From the NCBI GenBank assembly GCA_016931875.1, contig JAFGDX010000117.1, positions 1-6,170 of the forward strand: DNA of 6,170 nt, written 5' to 3'. The DNA comes from Prolixibacteraceae bacterium (lineage in GTDB: Bacteria > Bacteroidota > Bacteroidia > Bacteroidales > Prolixibacteraceae). Of the stretch, positions 1 to 6,095 are shown piece after piece; position 1 is the first letter of the stretch; every line of letters starts with the position of its first letter. The notes under the pieces are model-generated. The model saw only the letters and a program-made list of their open reading frames with translations. It was not told the DNA's origin and made no database searches. The translations under genes and the position numbers were made by a program.

Positions 1-545
1 TCTCCGTTATATTCTTTTCGAACAATTCCCACATTCACTTTTGAATTTTTCTCACCCCGCAGCAAATTCAGTACGGTTTGGTTGGTCACATTAATTCCTG
101 CAATAGTGGAATCGTTTACTCTCACAATCCGGTCGCCCGGTAAAATTCCGACTTTGCTCGATGGGCCGCCCGAAATAACATCGATTACGCGGACAGTATC
201 TTCCTGAATGGAAAACTGCACCCCGATTCCTGAAAAATTTCCCTGCATTTCTTCCTGTACTTCCTGCATGTTTCTGGCGGGAATATAGGTGGTGTGCGGA
301 TCGAGGTTTTTCAAAATTTCGGGAATGGTTTTTTCCACAATGCTGCTTGTGTTTACACTGTCAACATAACCTTCCTCAATCAAATCGAGAATGGTGGTTA
401 TTTTGTTGGGCCGGCTGAAAGTCATTCCGCTCATTCCGGCAAGAGACGGATGGCTGTTATTTTTTAACATATTGCCGATAACAATTCCAATTGCAATTGA
501 AACCCCCACCAGCAATGGTATCAACAGGGTTATTTTTTTATTCAT
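1..545 (-). CDS. S41-family C-terminal processing peptidase, N-terminal part (cut by window edge)
   Basis: My translation gives 181 complete codons from ATG 545-543 to the window edge. Residues 5-25 are a hydrophobic signal or anchor segment after MNKK, so the enzyme should act in the periplasm. Residues about 45-100 match the N-terminal helical region of CtpA/Prc-like proteases, including the typical LDPHTTYIPA stretch (81-90). Residues about 103-178 are a PDZ domain: GNFSGIGVQF at 102-111 and the carboxylate-binding GGPSSKVGILPGDRI at 126-140. In this family the PDZ domain binds substrate C-termini and gates a Ser/Lys active site. The catalytic residues lie beyond the window, so activity cannot be judged here. 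The start is 2 nt after the stop of the dCMP deaminase gene, so the two are almost certainly co-transcribed. No conventional ribosome binding site is seen, which is normal for Bacteroidota and fits translational coupling. Family call is firm; the exact substrate is unknown. Confidence 0.93.
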   Translation of the reverse strand, partial: MNKKITLLIPLLVGVSIAIGIVIGNMLKNNSHPSLAGMSGMTFSRPNKITTILDLIEEGYVDSVNTSSIVEKTIPEILKNLDPHTTYIPARNMQEVQEEMQGNFSGIGVQFSIQEDTVRVIDVISGGPSSKVGILPGDRIVRVNDSTIAGINVTNQTVLNLLRGEKNSKVNVGIVRKEYNG

Positions 546-547
546 GA

Positions 548-985
548 TTATTCCTTTGAATCTGTTTCCACTTGCTCTACTTCAATATTTGCTCTGCGCA
601 ATAAGTTTATACCGTCTTCCAGGCGATAATTTTCAGTAAAAACCACTCTTTTAATTCCAGCCTGGATAATCAATTTCGAACATTCCAAACATGGCGAAGA
701 GGTTACATAAAGCGTTGCTCCGTCGCTGCTGTTGTTCGATTTGGCCACTTTTGTAATTGCGTTGGCTTCTGCATGTAAAACGTAGGCTTTGGTTTTATTG
801 TTTTCATCTTCGCAAACATTTTCAAACCCGGAGGGTGTTCCATTGTACCCGTCAGAAATTATCATTTTCCCTTTCACAATAAGAGCTCCAACTTTTCTTC
901 TTTTGCAATATGAATTTTGCGCCCAAATTTCAGCCATTTTTAAATATCGCTGATCCAACAGTTGCTGTTTTTTATCGTTTGCCAT
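548..985 (-). CDS. dCMP deaminase family protein (zinc-dependent cytidine/deoxycytidylate deaminase)
   Basis: A 145-residue, full-length protein of the deoxycytidylate deaminase (ComEB-like) family. Members deaminate dCMP to dUMP in the cytoplasm, feeding thymidylate synthesis. The zinc site is complete: HAEANAI at 71-77 gives the zinc ligand His71 and the proton-shuttling Glu73, and SSPCLECS at 96-103 gives ligands Cys99 and Cys102. The stretch SDGYNGTPSGFENVCED (44-60) is the family's substrate-side region. The N-terminus (LLDQRYLKMAEIWAQNSYCKRRKVGA) also matches Bacteroidota homologues as I remember them, supporting the ATG at 985-983. It is the first gene of a leftward operon; its TAA is followed by two bases and then the ATG of the S41 protease. 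A promoter-like element with two palindromes lies upstream. dCMP as the actual substrate is inferred from the family; some relatives act on other cytosine compounds. Confidence 0.95.
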   Translation of the reverse strand: MANDKKQQLLDQRYLKMAEIWAQNSYCKRRKVGALIVKGKMIISDGYNGTPSGFENVCEDENNKTKAYVLHAEANAITKVAKSNNSSDGATLYVTSSPCLECSKLIIQAGIKRVVFTENYRLEDGINLLRRANIEVEQVETDSKE

Positions 986-1003
986 TCCTTTTATGTTACA
1001 ATA

Positions 1004-1013
1004 TGGGTACCCA
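1004..1013. promoter_or_regulatory. 10-bp perfect palindrome in the leader of the dCMP deaminase operon
   Basis: The sequence TGGGTACCCA is its own reverse complement. It lies 18 nt before the dCMP deaminase start codon, downstream of the putative -7 element, so it would be in the transcribed leader. It could be an operator half of a repressor site or simply chance. No known binding motif is recognised. Confidence 0.3.
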
Positions 1014-1030
1014 CCTTTTCTGCAGGATTA

Positions 1031-1038
1031 CAAAAGTA
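1031..1038 (-). promoter_or_regulatory. Candidate Bacteroidota -7 promoter element for the dCMP deaminase/protease operon
   Basis: Read on the minus strand, 1038-1031 is TACTTTTG, a full match to the Bacteroidota primary-sigma -7 consensus TAnnTTTG. It would give a leader of roughly 40 nt before the ATG at 985. The nearest upstream TTTG (1056-1053) leaves only 14 nt between the elements, shorter than the usual 19 or so, so the -33 element is not convincing. The call rests on the -7 match and its position. Confidence 0.45.
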
Positions 1039-1044
1039 ATATTG

Positions 1045-1058
1045 ATTTTGTACAAAAT
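1045..1058. promoter_or_regulatory. 14-bp perfect palindrome overlapping the expected promoter region
   Basis: The sequence ATTTTGTACAAAAT is perfectly self-complementary. It sits 6 bp upstream of the candidate -7 element, where RNA polymerase would contact the -33 region. That placement is typical of an operator for a dimeric repressor. The site is AT-rich and no matching regulator is encoded in the window, so a regulatory role is inferred from geometry only. Confidence 0.35.
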
Positions 1059-1150
1059 GTTCATTTAAAAGGGAAACCACAAAAAGCAAGGTACTAAATT
1101 TTAATTCTTTAACATTTAAAACCCTGATTTGTATTTTATTTTCATTTTAC

Positions 1151-1186
1151 AAAACAAAAACGCCGCCTCCGAAAGAGAAACGGCGT
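1151..1186 (-). terminator. Rho-independent terminator of the SPOR lipoprotein gene
   Basis: On the minus strand, ACGCCG (1186-1181) pairs perfectly with CGGCGT (1165-1160). A further CTC/GAG pairing inside extends the hairpin. The stem is followed at once by TTTTTGTTTT (1160-1151). It begins 42 nt after the TAA of the SPOR gene and lies before the dCMP deaminase promoter, so it separates the two leftward units. On the plus strand there is no T-run after the hairpin, so it is one-directional. Confidence 0.85.
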
Positions 1187-1227
1187 GTGATAATCCGATG
1201 ATTGTTATTGTAATTGATTTTGATACT

Positions 1228-1704
1228 TTATTCTTTAATCAACAACCAGATATCCGAATATTTCGGAAATGCCTGCCGAACCTGCGAAACTCTTGAACGC
1301 GCCTCCTGCTCGTTTTTGTATGAATTTACACACACCCGGTAATACCCTGTTTCGCTGTGCAGAATGATTGGTGTAAATCCTTCGCTCAGCAAAGTTTCAC
1401 GATAATTTTTGGCATTTTCCAGCTGGCTGAACGAACCAATTATTACAAAAAATGAATTGGTTTCGTTTGTCACCCTGTCGGATTGCTGCGTAAAAGAAAC
1501 CTGCTCTTTCCGCATTGAAATGGGCTGTTCCTCCTCTTTGGCTTCTGTTGTGGTTACTGTTTCAGTGTTGCCTGCCGGCACTGAAAATACTTTGGGCTGG
1601 GTTGTGGGTTCAGTTGTATAAGCCGATTGCGCTGTTTGTTTTGTGGTTTTGCATGCAGCTAAAACCAACACCGATACAATGGTAATTAAAAATATTCGCT
1701 TCAT
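1228..1704 (-). CDS. SPOR-domain lipoprotein
   Basis: A 158-residue protein with a lipoprotein signal peptide: MKR, a hydrophobic core, and lipobox LAAC with the lipidated Cys at residue 18. Residues 19-82 are a low-complexity, Thr/Glu/Gln-rich linker, probably disordered. Residues about 83-157 form a SPOR domain: the FFVIIGSF strand, a helix with NAKNYRETL, then GYYRVCVNSYKNEQEARSRV and the closing DIWLLI strand. SPOR domains bind peptidoglycan stripped of stem peptides, often at division sites, so the likely role is an envelope protein tethered to a membrane and touching septal or denuded wall. No acidic surface-export signal follows the Cys (it reads KTTK), which suggests it faces the periplasm; this is an inference. 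It has its own downstream terminator, and the gene to its right is 118 nt away on the same strand. The start is the only Met that yields the signal peptide. Confidence 0.92.
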   Translation of the reverse strand: MKRIFLITIVSVLVLAACKTTKQTAQSAYTTEPTTQPKVFSVPAGNTETVTTTEAKEEEQPISMRKEQVSFTQQSDRVTNETNSFFVIIGSFSQLENAKNYRETLLSEGFTPIILHSETGYYRVCVNSYKNEQEARSRVSQVRQAFPKYSDIWLLIKE

Positions 1705-1822
1705 TTTTTTCGTTTTTTCAAATTCCTAATAAATGGACCAAGATACATAAATCGGGAATTCGTATTTTTACAATTGAACGCAAGTTTTGAACAGACTATT
1801 GTTCGCAATTCAAAGAATTCAA

Positions 1823-2104
1823 CTAACATCTTCGTTTTTGTGTTCCGGCACCACCTCCTCCAAAAAAGAACATAACTCCCAAAACAAAGCCAAAATTATA
1901 CCAGCCACCGGCATTTGGGAAAGCATAAATTTCATAGTCGGTGAATAAACTGGCAATAAAACTAAACAAGAGAATGAAACCGTGCAGAAGCCCCTTGAAA
2001 AATCCGGGAGGATCAACAACCCCGGACAGAGAATGGGTTGCACAACTGCTTATAAACAACGCCAGACTGATAAATACAACCAAATAAAATACTGTTTTTT
2101 TCAT
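1823..2104 (-). CDS. Small hydrophobic lipoprotein of unknown function
   Basis: A 93-residue protein whose N-terminus is a lipoprotein signal: MKK, a hydrophobic run, and ISSC with Cys at residue 21. After a short polar stretch (ATHSLSGVV) come DPPGFFKGLLHGFI (31-44), a hydrophobic segment (39-54), LFTDYEIYAFPNAGGWYNFGF (53-73), a second hydrophobic segment (70-83), a Gly run, and a basic end, GTQKRRC. I recall small proteins in many bacteria with this same order of conserved D-P-x-G-F, G-L-x-H-G, S-L-F-x-D, G-G-W-Y-x-F-G-F and a Gly-rich end, without an established role. The pattern suggests a paired membrane hairpin or re-entrant segment anchored by lipid. An overlapping frame (1819-2043) lacks the signal peptide and motifs and is rejected. 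No confident promoter was found upstream. The gene is expressed away from the kinase operon. Confidence 0.8.
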   Translation of the reverse strand: MKKTVFYLVVFISLALFISSCATHSLSGVVDPPGFFKGLLHGFILLFSFIASLFTDYEIYAFPNAGGWYNFGFVLGVMFFFGGGGAGTQKRRC

Positions 2105-2278
2105 GTTTTACGATTTAAAGTCAGGATGATAATTTACAATAAAAATATTACAAACACCGGAATAACACCCGGGTTTTGAAGGATATTTTTAAAACCCTCC
2201 AAACTTTTACAGAAAATAGTATAGAGTTTCCCGATTCATAAACACAAGCCGTTACTTTCAAATTCGCAACTTTTTTCA

Positions 2279-2423
2279 GTTGTTTGAAAAACACCGGTTT
2301 TTACGGTAAAATTACACCCGCCATGTTGAAAATAACATGCCCCTGTAACTAAAATTGCCGTAAATGGTTTTCTGCAATAGCTGCCCTGCGCCATTTACAG
2401 CATGTAATACTTCAAAAATCAAC
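2279..2423. other. Possible structured RNA or multi-hairpin regulatory element
   Basis: Three nested pairings fit one fold. The outer stem pairs GTTG+TTTGAA (2279-2288) with TTCAAA-(AAT bulge)-CAAC (2411-2423). Inside are a hairpin CATGTT/AACATG (2322-2327 and 2334-2339, 6-nt loop) and a longer stem at 2356-2402. The segment is more GC-rich than its flanks. It is not followed by a T-run on either strand, and no known riboswitch class is recognised. If read on the minus strand it would be in the lipoprotein leader; on the plus strand it lies about 340 nt before the kinase operon. The call rests on hand-found pairing only. Confidence 0.3.
2356..2402. repeat. Inverted repeat with 12-bp arms
   Basis: The left arm TGCCGTAAATGG (2356-2367) and right arm CCATTTACAGCA (2391-2402) are complementary at 11 of 12 positions, with a single C/A mismatch and eight consecutive perfect pairs at the inner end. 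The spacer is 23 nt and contains a minor GCA/TGC pairing (2374-2376 and 2382-2384). There is no T-run, so it is not a terminator. It could be a stable RNA hairpin or a pair of half-sites for a dimeric regulator. Confidence 0.5.
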
Positions 2424-2579
2424 GTTTTAACTCATGTTCTTTATCCAAAAAAAACAGAAAACTTACAGTGAAATCATTTATTTTAATCTGAATTTATCTA
2501 TTTTTACTCCACATTAAATTCAACCTTTACATATTGAATTTTAACATGACACAAAATCATAACCCAAAAAGGCTATGGT

Positions 2580-2753
2580 ATGAGTTACAAACTTTTTTGC
2601 TGCAAAATTACAGGAGAGTTTTCTCGCGGAGATATTGAGCCGGCAAGAAAAAATTTTACTTCCGGAAAACCATCTCCTGCATCAAATGGTAATTTTCATC
2701 GGCAAAATAACAGAGTTAAAACCGAAGCAATGGAAATACAAAGTGATTTTTAA
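2580..2753 (+). CDS. Doubtful small ORF directly upstream of the kinase operon (57 aa)
   Basis: My own reading finds ATG 2580-2582 and an open frame to TAA 2751-2753, just 8 nt before the ATG of the hybrid kinase. A purine-rich AAAAAGG sits about 8 nt before the start. The predicted protein is hydrophilic after a short KLFCCKI stretch (residues 4-10), has a Cys pair, many Asn, Lys and Arg, and no signal peptide, membrane segment or known motif. The spacing is what an operon leader peptide or small first gene would show. Against it, the composition resembles translated noncoding AT-rich DNA, and another short ORF overlaps it in a different frame. I do not recognise any homologue and regard it as more likely noncoding than coding. 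Confidence 0.2.
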   Translation: MSYKLFCCKITGEFSRGDIEPARKNFTSGKPSPASNGNFHRQNNRVKTEAMEIQSDF

Positions 2754-2761
2754 AAAATAAA

Positions 2762-4936
2762 ATGACAAAACAAACCGTCTTATCCACCGCTGAAACGTTT
2801 GAAATTGGTACGCTGAAAATTCAAACCGGAAAAGACATAGTTACTGCCGGAAACATTGGTTCGCATCTGGCAAAAAAACTTTGTTTCGACAAAACTGCCT
2901 GTATTGAAACAGGAACAGCCGTTTTGGAATTCAGCCGGAACATGATTGAACGCGCCCGGCAGGGAAAAATAATTTTTATGCTTGCCCGCCGAAATGACAA
3001 AACCTCAGGATTGGTTTTTGTTTTTGAGGAAGGTTCACCAAAAAAGAATACCGGAAAATTACCACCGGAAGATTTTGTGTCAGAAGAAGTTTCAGAAATT
3101 GAAATAACAGGCCAGCTGTTAATGGACGATTTTTATATTCAGTCAAATCCTCCAAAAGGAAGCACCATAACAGCTGCAAAATGGCTCCCTGCATACGCTA
3201 AAAAACTAACAGCGCAACGAATTGCTTCCATTCAAAATACGTTTAAAGAATTTATGGAAAACGGCAACCCCCAGCTGGTTGAAACAATTAATACCCAAAA
3301 CAATGAACTTCTGTTTCTTTTTAAAAAACTGCAGCAGAAAGACGAAAAAATAAAAATGCTTGGCCAGGAACTGAAAGACACCAGCAAAGGTGTTGCCGGA
3401 TTGAAAAGAGAACTGGAAGACCGGGCAATTGTATTTGAAAAAACCCGTTTACAGGCCGAAATGGCCAACAAGGCCAAAAGCGAATTTCTGGCCAACATGA
3501 GCCACGAAATACGAACACCCATGAATGCCATTCTGGGGTTTACCGAAATTCTGGAAAACAAAATTACCGACAAAACTTTACTCAAATATTTATCATCCAT
3601 TTCTTCGAGTGGAAAAGCCCTGCTCAATATTATAAACGACATTCTCGATTTGTCGAAAATAGAAGCCGGCAAACTGGATCTTAGGTATGAAGCCGTTAAT
3701 CTTTTTTCGCTAATGAATGATATTGGCCAGATTTTCGACCACAAAACACGGCAAAAAAAGATCGACTTTCTGCTCGAAATCGATTCATCCATCCCCAAAG
3801 TAATTTTTACCGACGATGTGAGGTTGCGTCAGATTTTATTTAACCTGGTAGGAAATGCCGTTAAATTTACCGACGAAGGTTTTGTGAAACTTTCGGTTGA
3901 ACAAGTTATTTCAGCAGAAGAAAACGAAACCGTAAATTTACTTTTTCAGGTTGAAGATTCCGGAATTGGCATACCTGCCGAACAAATCGATAAAATTTTT
4001 GGAGCTTTTGAACAGCAAAAAAATCAAAACCTGAATAAATACGGCGGAACAGGCCTTGGATTAACCATCACATCGCGTTTGATAAAAATGATGGGAGGGC
4101 ACATTGAAGTGGAAAGTACCGTTGGAAAAGGGAGCAAATTTAAGGTATTTCTCAAAAAACTGGAGGTTAGTTCACTGGTTGAATCTGAACAAAAAAGCAC
4201 CGGGCCGGATATTTCGGGATTAATTTTTGAACCTGCCCGGCTTCTTGTTGTTGATGATATATCTCACAACCGGGAGCTGATTGTAAATTTTCTTCAAAAA
4301 TACGACCTGGAAATTTACAGTGCTGAAAACGGTAAAGAAGCAGTTAAAATTGCGATGAAACACAAACCCGACTTAATTTTAATGGACCTGAAAATGCCCG
4401 TAATGGATGGTTTCGAAGCTACTTCCATTCTAAAATCGAACAGCAATCTGGCATCTGTTCCGGTGATTGCACTCACGGCTTCGGCTTTAAAAGAGGAGCG
4501 GGAAAAAATTCTGAATTTCGGGTTTGACCATTTTTTATCAAAACCCATTTCGCAAAAGGAACTGATACTGGAACTTACCCAATATTTGCCGTATAAAAAC
4601 CCGGCCTCGGAAAACAAGAATGTTGCTGAGCTTGATTTATCGGAACAAAGAATGAGCGCGGAAACCCTCAAAAAAATACCCGAGCTAATACAAATTCTGG
4701 AAGGAAAACCAAAAGAAAAATGGGAATCGGTTCGAAGCACATTTATTTTAACAGAAATCGAATCGTTTGCCAATGAAATAAAACAAACTGCCCAAAACTT
4801 TAAGATTCAGTCTTTGGAAGAATGGGCCGATAAATTAATTGAACAATCGCAGAATATAGATATGGAAAACCTTCCGGCAACCATCGGTCAGTACGACGAA
4901 TTTATTTCAGGTTTTAAAACCATTCTTAAACCATAA
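2762..4936 (+). CDS. Soluble hybrid histidine kinase with N-terminal RsbT-like domain, receiver and Hpt-like tail
   Basis: A 724-residue protein without signal peptide or membrane segment, so cytoplasmic. Residues about 15-142 resemble RsbT-type GHKL domains ([16 protein letters not shown]-box-like [11 protein letters not shown] with Asn60, [24 protein letters not shown]), but the glycine-rich ATP motifs are degraded. Residues 145-235 are a charged coiled coil. HisKA spans about 236-303 with phosphoacceptor His248 in [11 protein letters not shown]. HATPase_c spans about 350-467: N box [10 protein letters not shown] (Asn361, Asn365), DSGIG (399-403), F box IFGAFEQ and GGTGLGL (428-434), all intact. 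The receiver (about 492-610) has Asp498/Asp499, phosphoacceptor Asp542 in [10 protein letters not shown], Thr572 and Lys594. Residues 622-724 form a helical Hpt-like tail with no histidine. The ATG at 2762 is the first after an in-frame stop (2744-2746), with an A-rich leader. It lies 11 nt before the next kinase, so they form an operon. Kinase call is firm; the N-terminal assignment is by recognition of the pattern, and the signal is unknown. Confidence 0.95.
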   Translation: MTKQTVLSTAETFEIGTLKIQTGKDIVTAGNIGSHLAKKLCFDKTACIETGTAVLEFSRNMIERARQGKIIFMLARRNDKTSGLVFVFEEGSPKKNTGKLPPEDFVSEEVSEIEITGQLLMDDFYIQSNPPKGSTITAAKWLPAYAKKLTAQRIASIQNTFKEFMENGNPQLVETINTQNNELLFLFKKLQQKDEKIKMLGQELKDTSKGVAGLKRELEDRAIVFEKTRLQAEMANKAKSEFLANMSHEIRTPMNAILGFTEILENKITDKTLLKYLSSISSSGKALLNIINDILDLSKIEAGKLDLRYEAVNLFSLMNDIGQIFDHKTRQKKIDFLLEIDSSIPKVIFTDDVRLRQILFNLVGNAVKFTDEGFVKLSVEQVISAEENETVNLLFQVEDSGIGIPAEQIDKIFGAFEQQKNQNLNKYGGTGLGLTITSRLIKMMGGHIEVESTVGKGSKFKVFLKKLEVSSLVESEQKSTGPDISGLIFEPARLLVVDDISHNRELIVNFLQKYDLEIYSAENGKEAVKIAMKHKPDLILMDLKMPVMDGFEATSILKSNSNLASVPVIALTASALKEEREKILNFGFDHFLSKPISQKELILELTQYLPYKNPASENKNVAELDLSEQRMSAETLKKIPELIQILEGKPKEKWESVRSTFILTEIESFANEIKQTAQNFKIQSLEEWADKLIEQSQNIDMENLPATIGQYDEFISGFKTILKP

Positions 4937-4947
4937 AAGCGAAAACA

Positions 4948-6057
4948 ATGAGCAATACCGATGCACAAAAAGGAAAAAAGCCCGTTATTCTGATTGTTGA
5001 CGACGTTCCCCGAAACATTCAGGTTTTAGGCGCCCTGTTAAACAAACCGGAATATAACCTTGCTGTGGCAATGAACGGCCAGCAGGCACTGGACACGGTA
5101 TCCAAAATTAAACCCGATTTAATTTTGCTGGATGTGATGATGCCCGTTATGGACGGACACGAAGTATGCCGAAGACTAAAACAAAACGAAGCCACCCGAG
5201 ATATTCCGGTTATTTTTATTACCGCCAAATCGGAAACCGATGATATTATTACCGGCTTTGAACTGGGTGCGGTTGATTATATTACCAAACCATTTATAGG
5301 GAGTGAACTTATTGCCCGCGTAAAAACACATCTTGCTTTAAAAGTTACAAAAGAATCGCTGCAGGAAGAAATTGCTACCAAAAACAAATTTTTCTCCATT
5401 ATTTCACACGACTTGCGCGGCTCGTTCGGAATTATTCTGAGTTTTGTTCAACTCATACAGGAAAACAAAGACTATCTCAGCACTGAAGAACTGAATGAAC
5501 TGCTGGAGGATATCGGAAAAACCTCAAAAAATACACTCGACCTTCTGGACAACCTTTTGGAGTGGGCGCGGGCACAAACCGGCCGACTCAATTTTAATCC
5601 CGAAAAACTGCCGGTAAAAGCCCTCTCAGCCAGCATTATCCAATCGTTGAATGAAATTGCATCCAACAAAAACATTGATTTGGATTCCAGCGTAGAAACC
5701 GACCACGAAGTTTTTGCAGATAAAAACATGGTATTGCTGGTTATCCGGAACCTGGTTTCAAATGCCATTAAATTCACCCCGCAGAAAGGAAAAATCACAG
5801 TCAGTTCATTTAGTGAAGACGGATTTGTAAAAATTGCCGTGGCCGATAGCGGGGTGGGCATTGATAAAAACAAAATGGATTCCTTGTTTAAAATCGATAT
5901 GAAAGTATCGACTCCCGGAACGGAAAACGAACAGGGCAATGGGCTTGGACTGGTTTTATGCAAGGAATTTGTGGAACACAACGGCGGAAAAATTGGAATT
6001 GAGAGTGAATTAAATAAAGGGACAACCGTTTGGTTTACCTTGCCAAAACCCAATTAA
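4948..6057 (+). CDS. Receiver-first histidine kinase (REC-HisKA-HATPase_c)
   Basis: A 369-residue cytoplasmic protein with no membrane segment. Residues about 13-130 are a receiver with acidic pair Asp18/Asp19, phosphoacceptor Asp62 in LLDVMMPVMDG, Thr92 and Lys114 in ITKPF, all needed for phosphorylation and switching. A short linker helix (132-147) leads to HisKA with His154 in IISHDLRGSF, a version of the H box common in Bacteroidota kinases. HATPase_c spans about 255-366: N box NLVSNAIKFT (Asn268, Asn272), DSGVG (300-304) and GNGLGL (330-335), so catalysis should be intact. This order places phosphorylation control upstream of the kinase core: the receiver probably gates or tunes it. It follows the larger hybrid kinase by 11 nt, so the two are probably co-expressed and may signal to one another. 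No terminator was found after it. No DNA-binding or enzymatic output is fused; the next partner must be encoded elsewhere. Confidence 0.95.
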   Translation: MSNTDAQKGKKPVILIVDDVPRNIQVLGALLNKPEYNLAVAMNGQQALDTVSKIKPDLILLDVMMPVMDGHEVCRRLKQNEATRDIPVIFITAKSETDDIITGFELGAVDYITKPFIGSELIARVKTHLALKVTKESLQEEIATKNKFFSIISHDLRGSFGIILSFVQLIQENKDYLSTEELNELLEDIGKTSKNTLDLLDNLLEWARAQTGRLNFNPEKLPVKALSASIIQSLNEIASNKNIDLDSSVETDHEVFADKNMVLLVIRNLVSNAIKFTPQKGKITVSSFSEDGFVKIAVADSGVGIDKNKMDSLFKIDMKVSTPGTENEQGNGLGLVLCKEFVEHNGGKIGIESELNKGTTVWFTLPKPN

Positions 6058-6095
6058 TATAGAAAGGTTTGTGCCATTTTTCGTAAATTGTGTGC

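Larger units (their letters stand above)
2105..2761. other. 657-bp intergenic region between divergent transcription units
   Basis: The leftward lipoprotein gene and the rightward kinase operon both start from this region, so it should hold two promoters. I found no full TAnnTTTG element in either direction; the best plus-strand candidate is TATTTTTA at 2499-2506, without a good upstream partner. Visible structure includes an inverted repeat GGGTTTT/AAAACCC (2171-2177 and 2191-2197, 13-nt loop), the hairpin cluster at 2279-2423, and an AT-rich stretch at 2420-2550. Two short plus-strand ORFs (2546-2638 and 2580-2753) overlap in different frames. No tRNA or transposase remnant is recognised. 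Confidence 0.7.

Noticed and set aside
1789..1804. Inverted repeat GAACA-6 nt-TGTTC downstream of the small lipoprotein gene, considered as a terminator
   Set aside because: Only a 5-bp, AT-leaning stem, and no T-run follows on the minus strand.
1819..2043. Minus-strand frame of 74 codons overlapping the small lipoprotein
   Set aside because: It lacks a signal peptide and any motif, while the overlapping frame at 1823-2104 has a lipobox and a conserved-looking pattern.
2171..2197. GGGTTTT/AAAACCC inverted repeat considered as a terminator
   Set aside because: No gene ends nearby on either strand and no T-run follows; noted only as an intergenic repeat.
2152..2297. 9-bp direct repeat AAACACCGG at 2152-2160 and 2289-2297
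   Set aside because: Only two copies, 137 bp apart, with no flanking similarity; not enough to call an operator or array.
2477..2506. Possible plus-strand promoter TTTA-N18-TATTTTTA
   Set aside because: Both elements deviate from the Bacteroidota TTTG/TAnnTTTG consensus in an AT-rich stretch where such matches are expected by chance.
2546..2638. 30-codon plus-strand ORF in the intergenic region
   Set aside because: Very short, no ribosome binding signal or motif, and it overlaps the 57-codon ORF in another frame.
3232..3798. 188-codon open frame antisense to the hybrid kinase
   Set aside because: It runs opposite the coiled coil and HisKA domain, whose kinase motifs are intact on the plus strand; the translated product is Ser/Leu-rich and has no recognisable motif, as expected of a shadow frame.
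5472..6053. 193-codon open frame antisense to the second kinase
   Set aside because: It overlaps the intact HisKA and HATPase region, is Ser/Phe-rich and shows no motif; a shadow frame.
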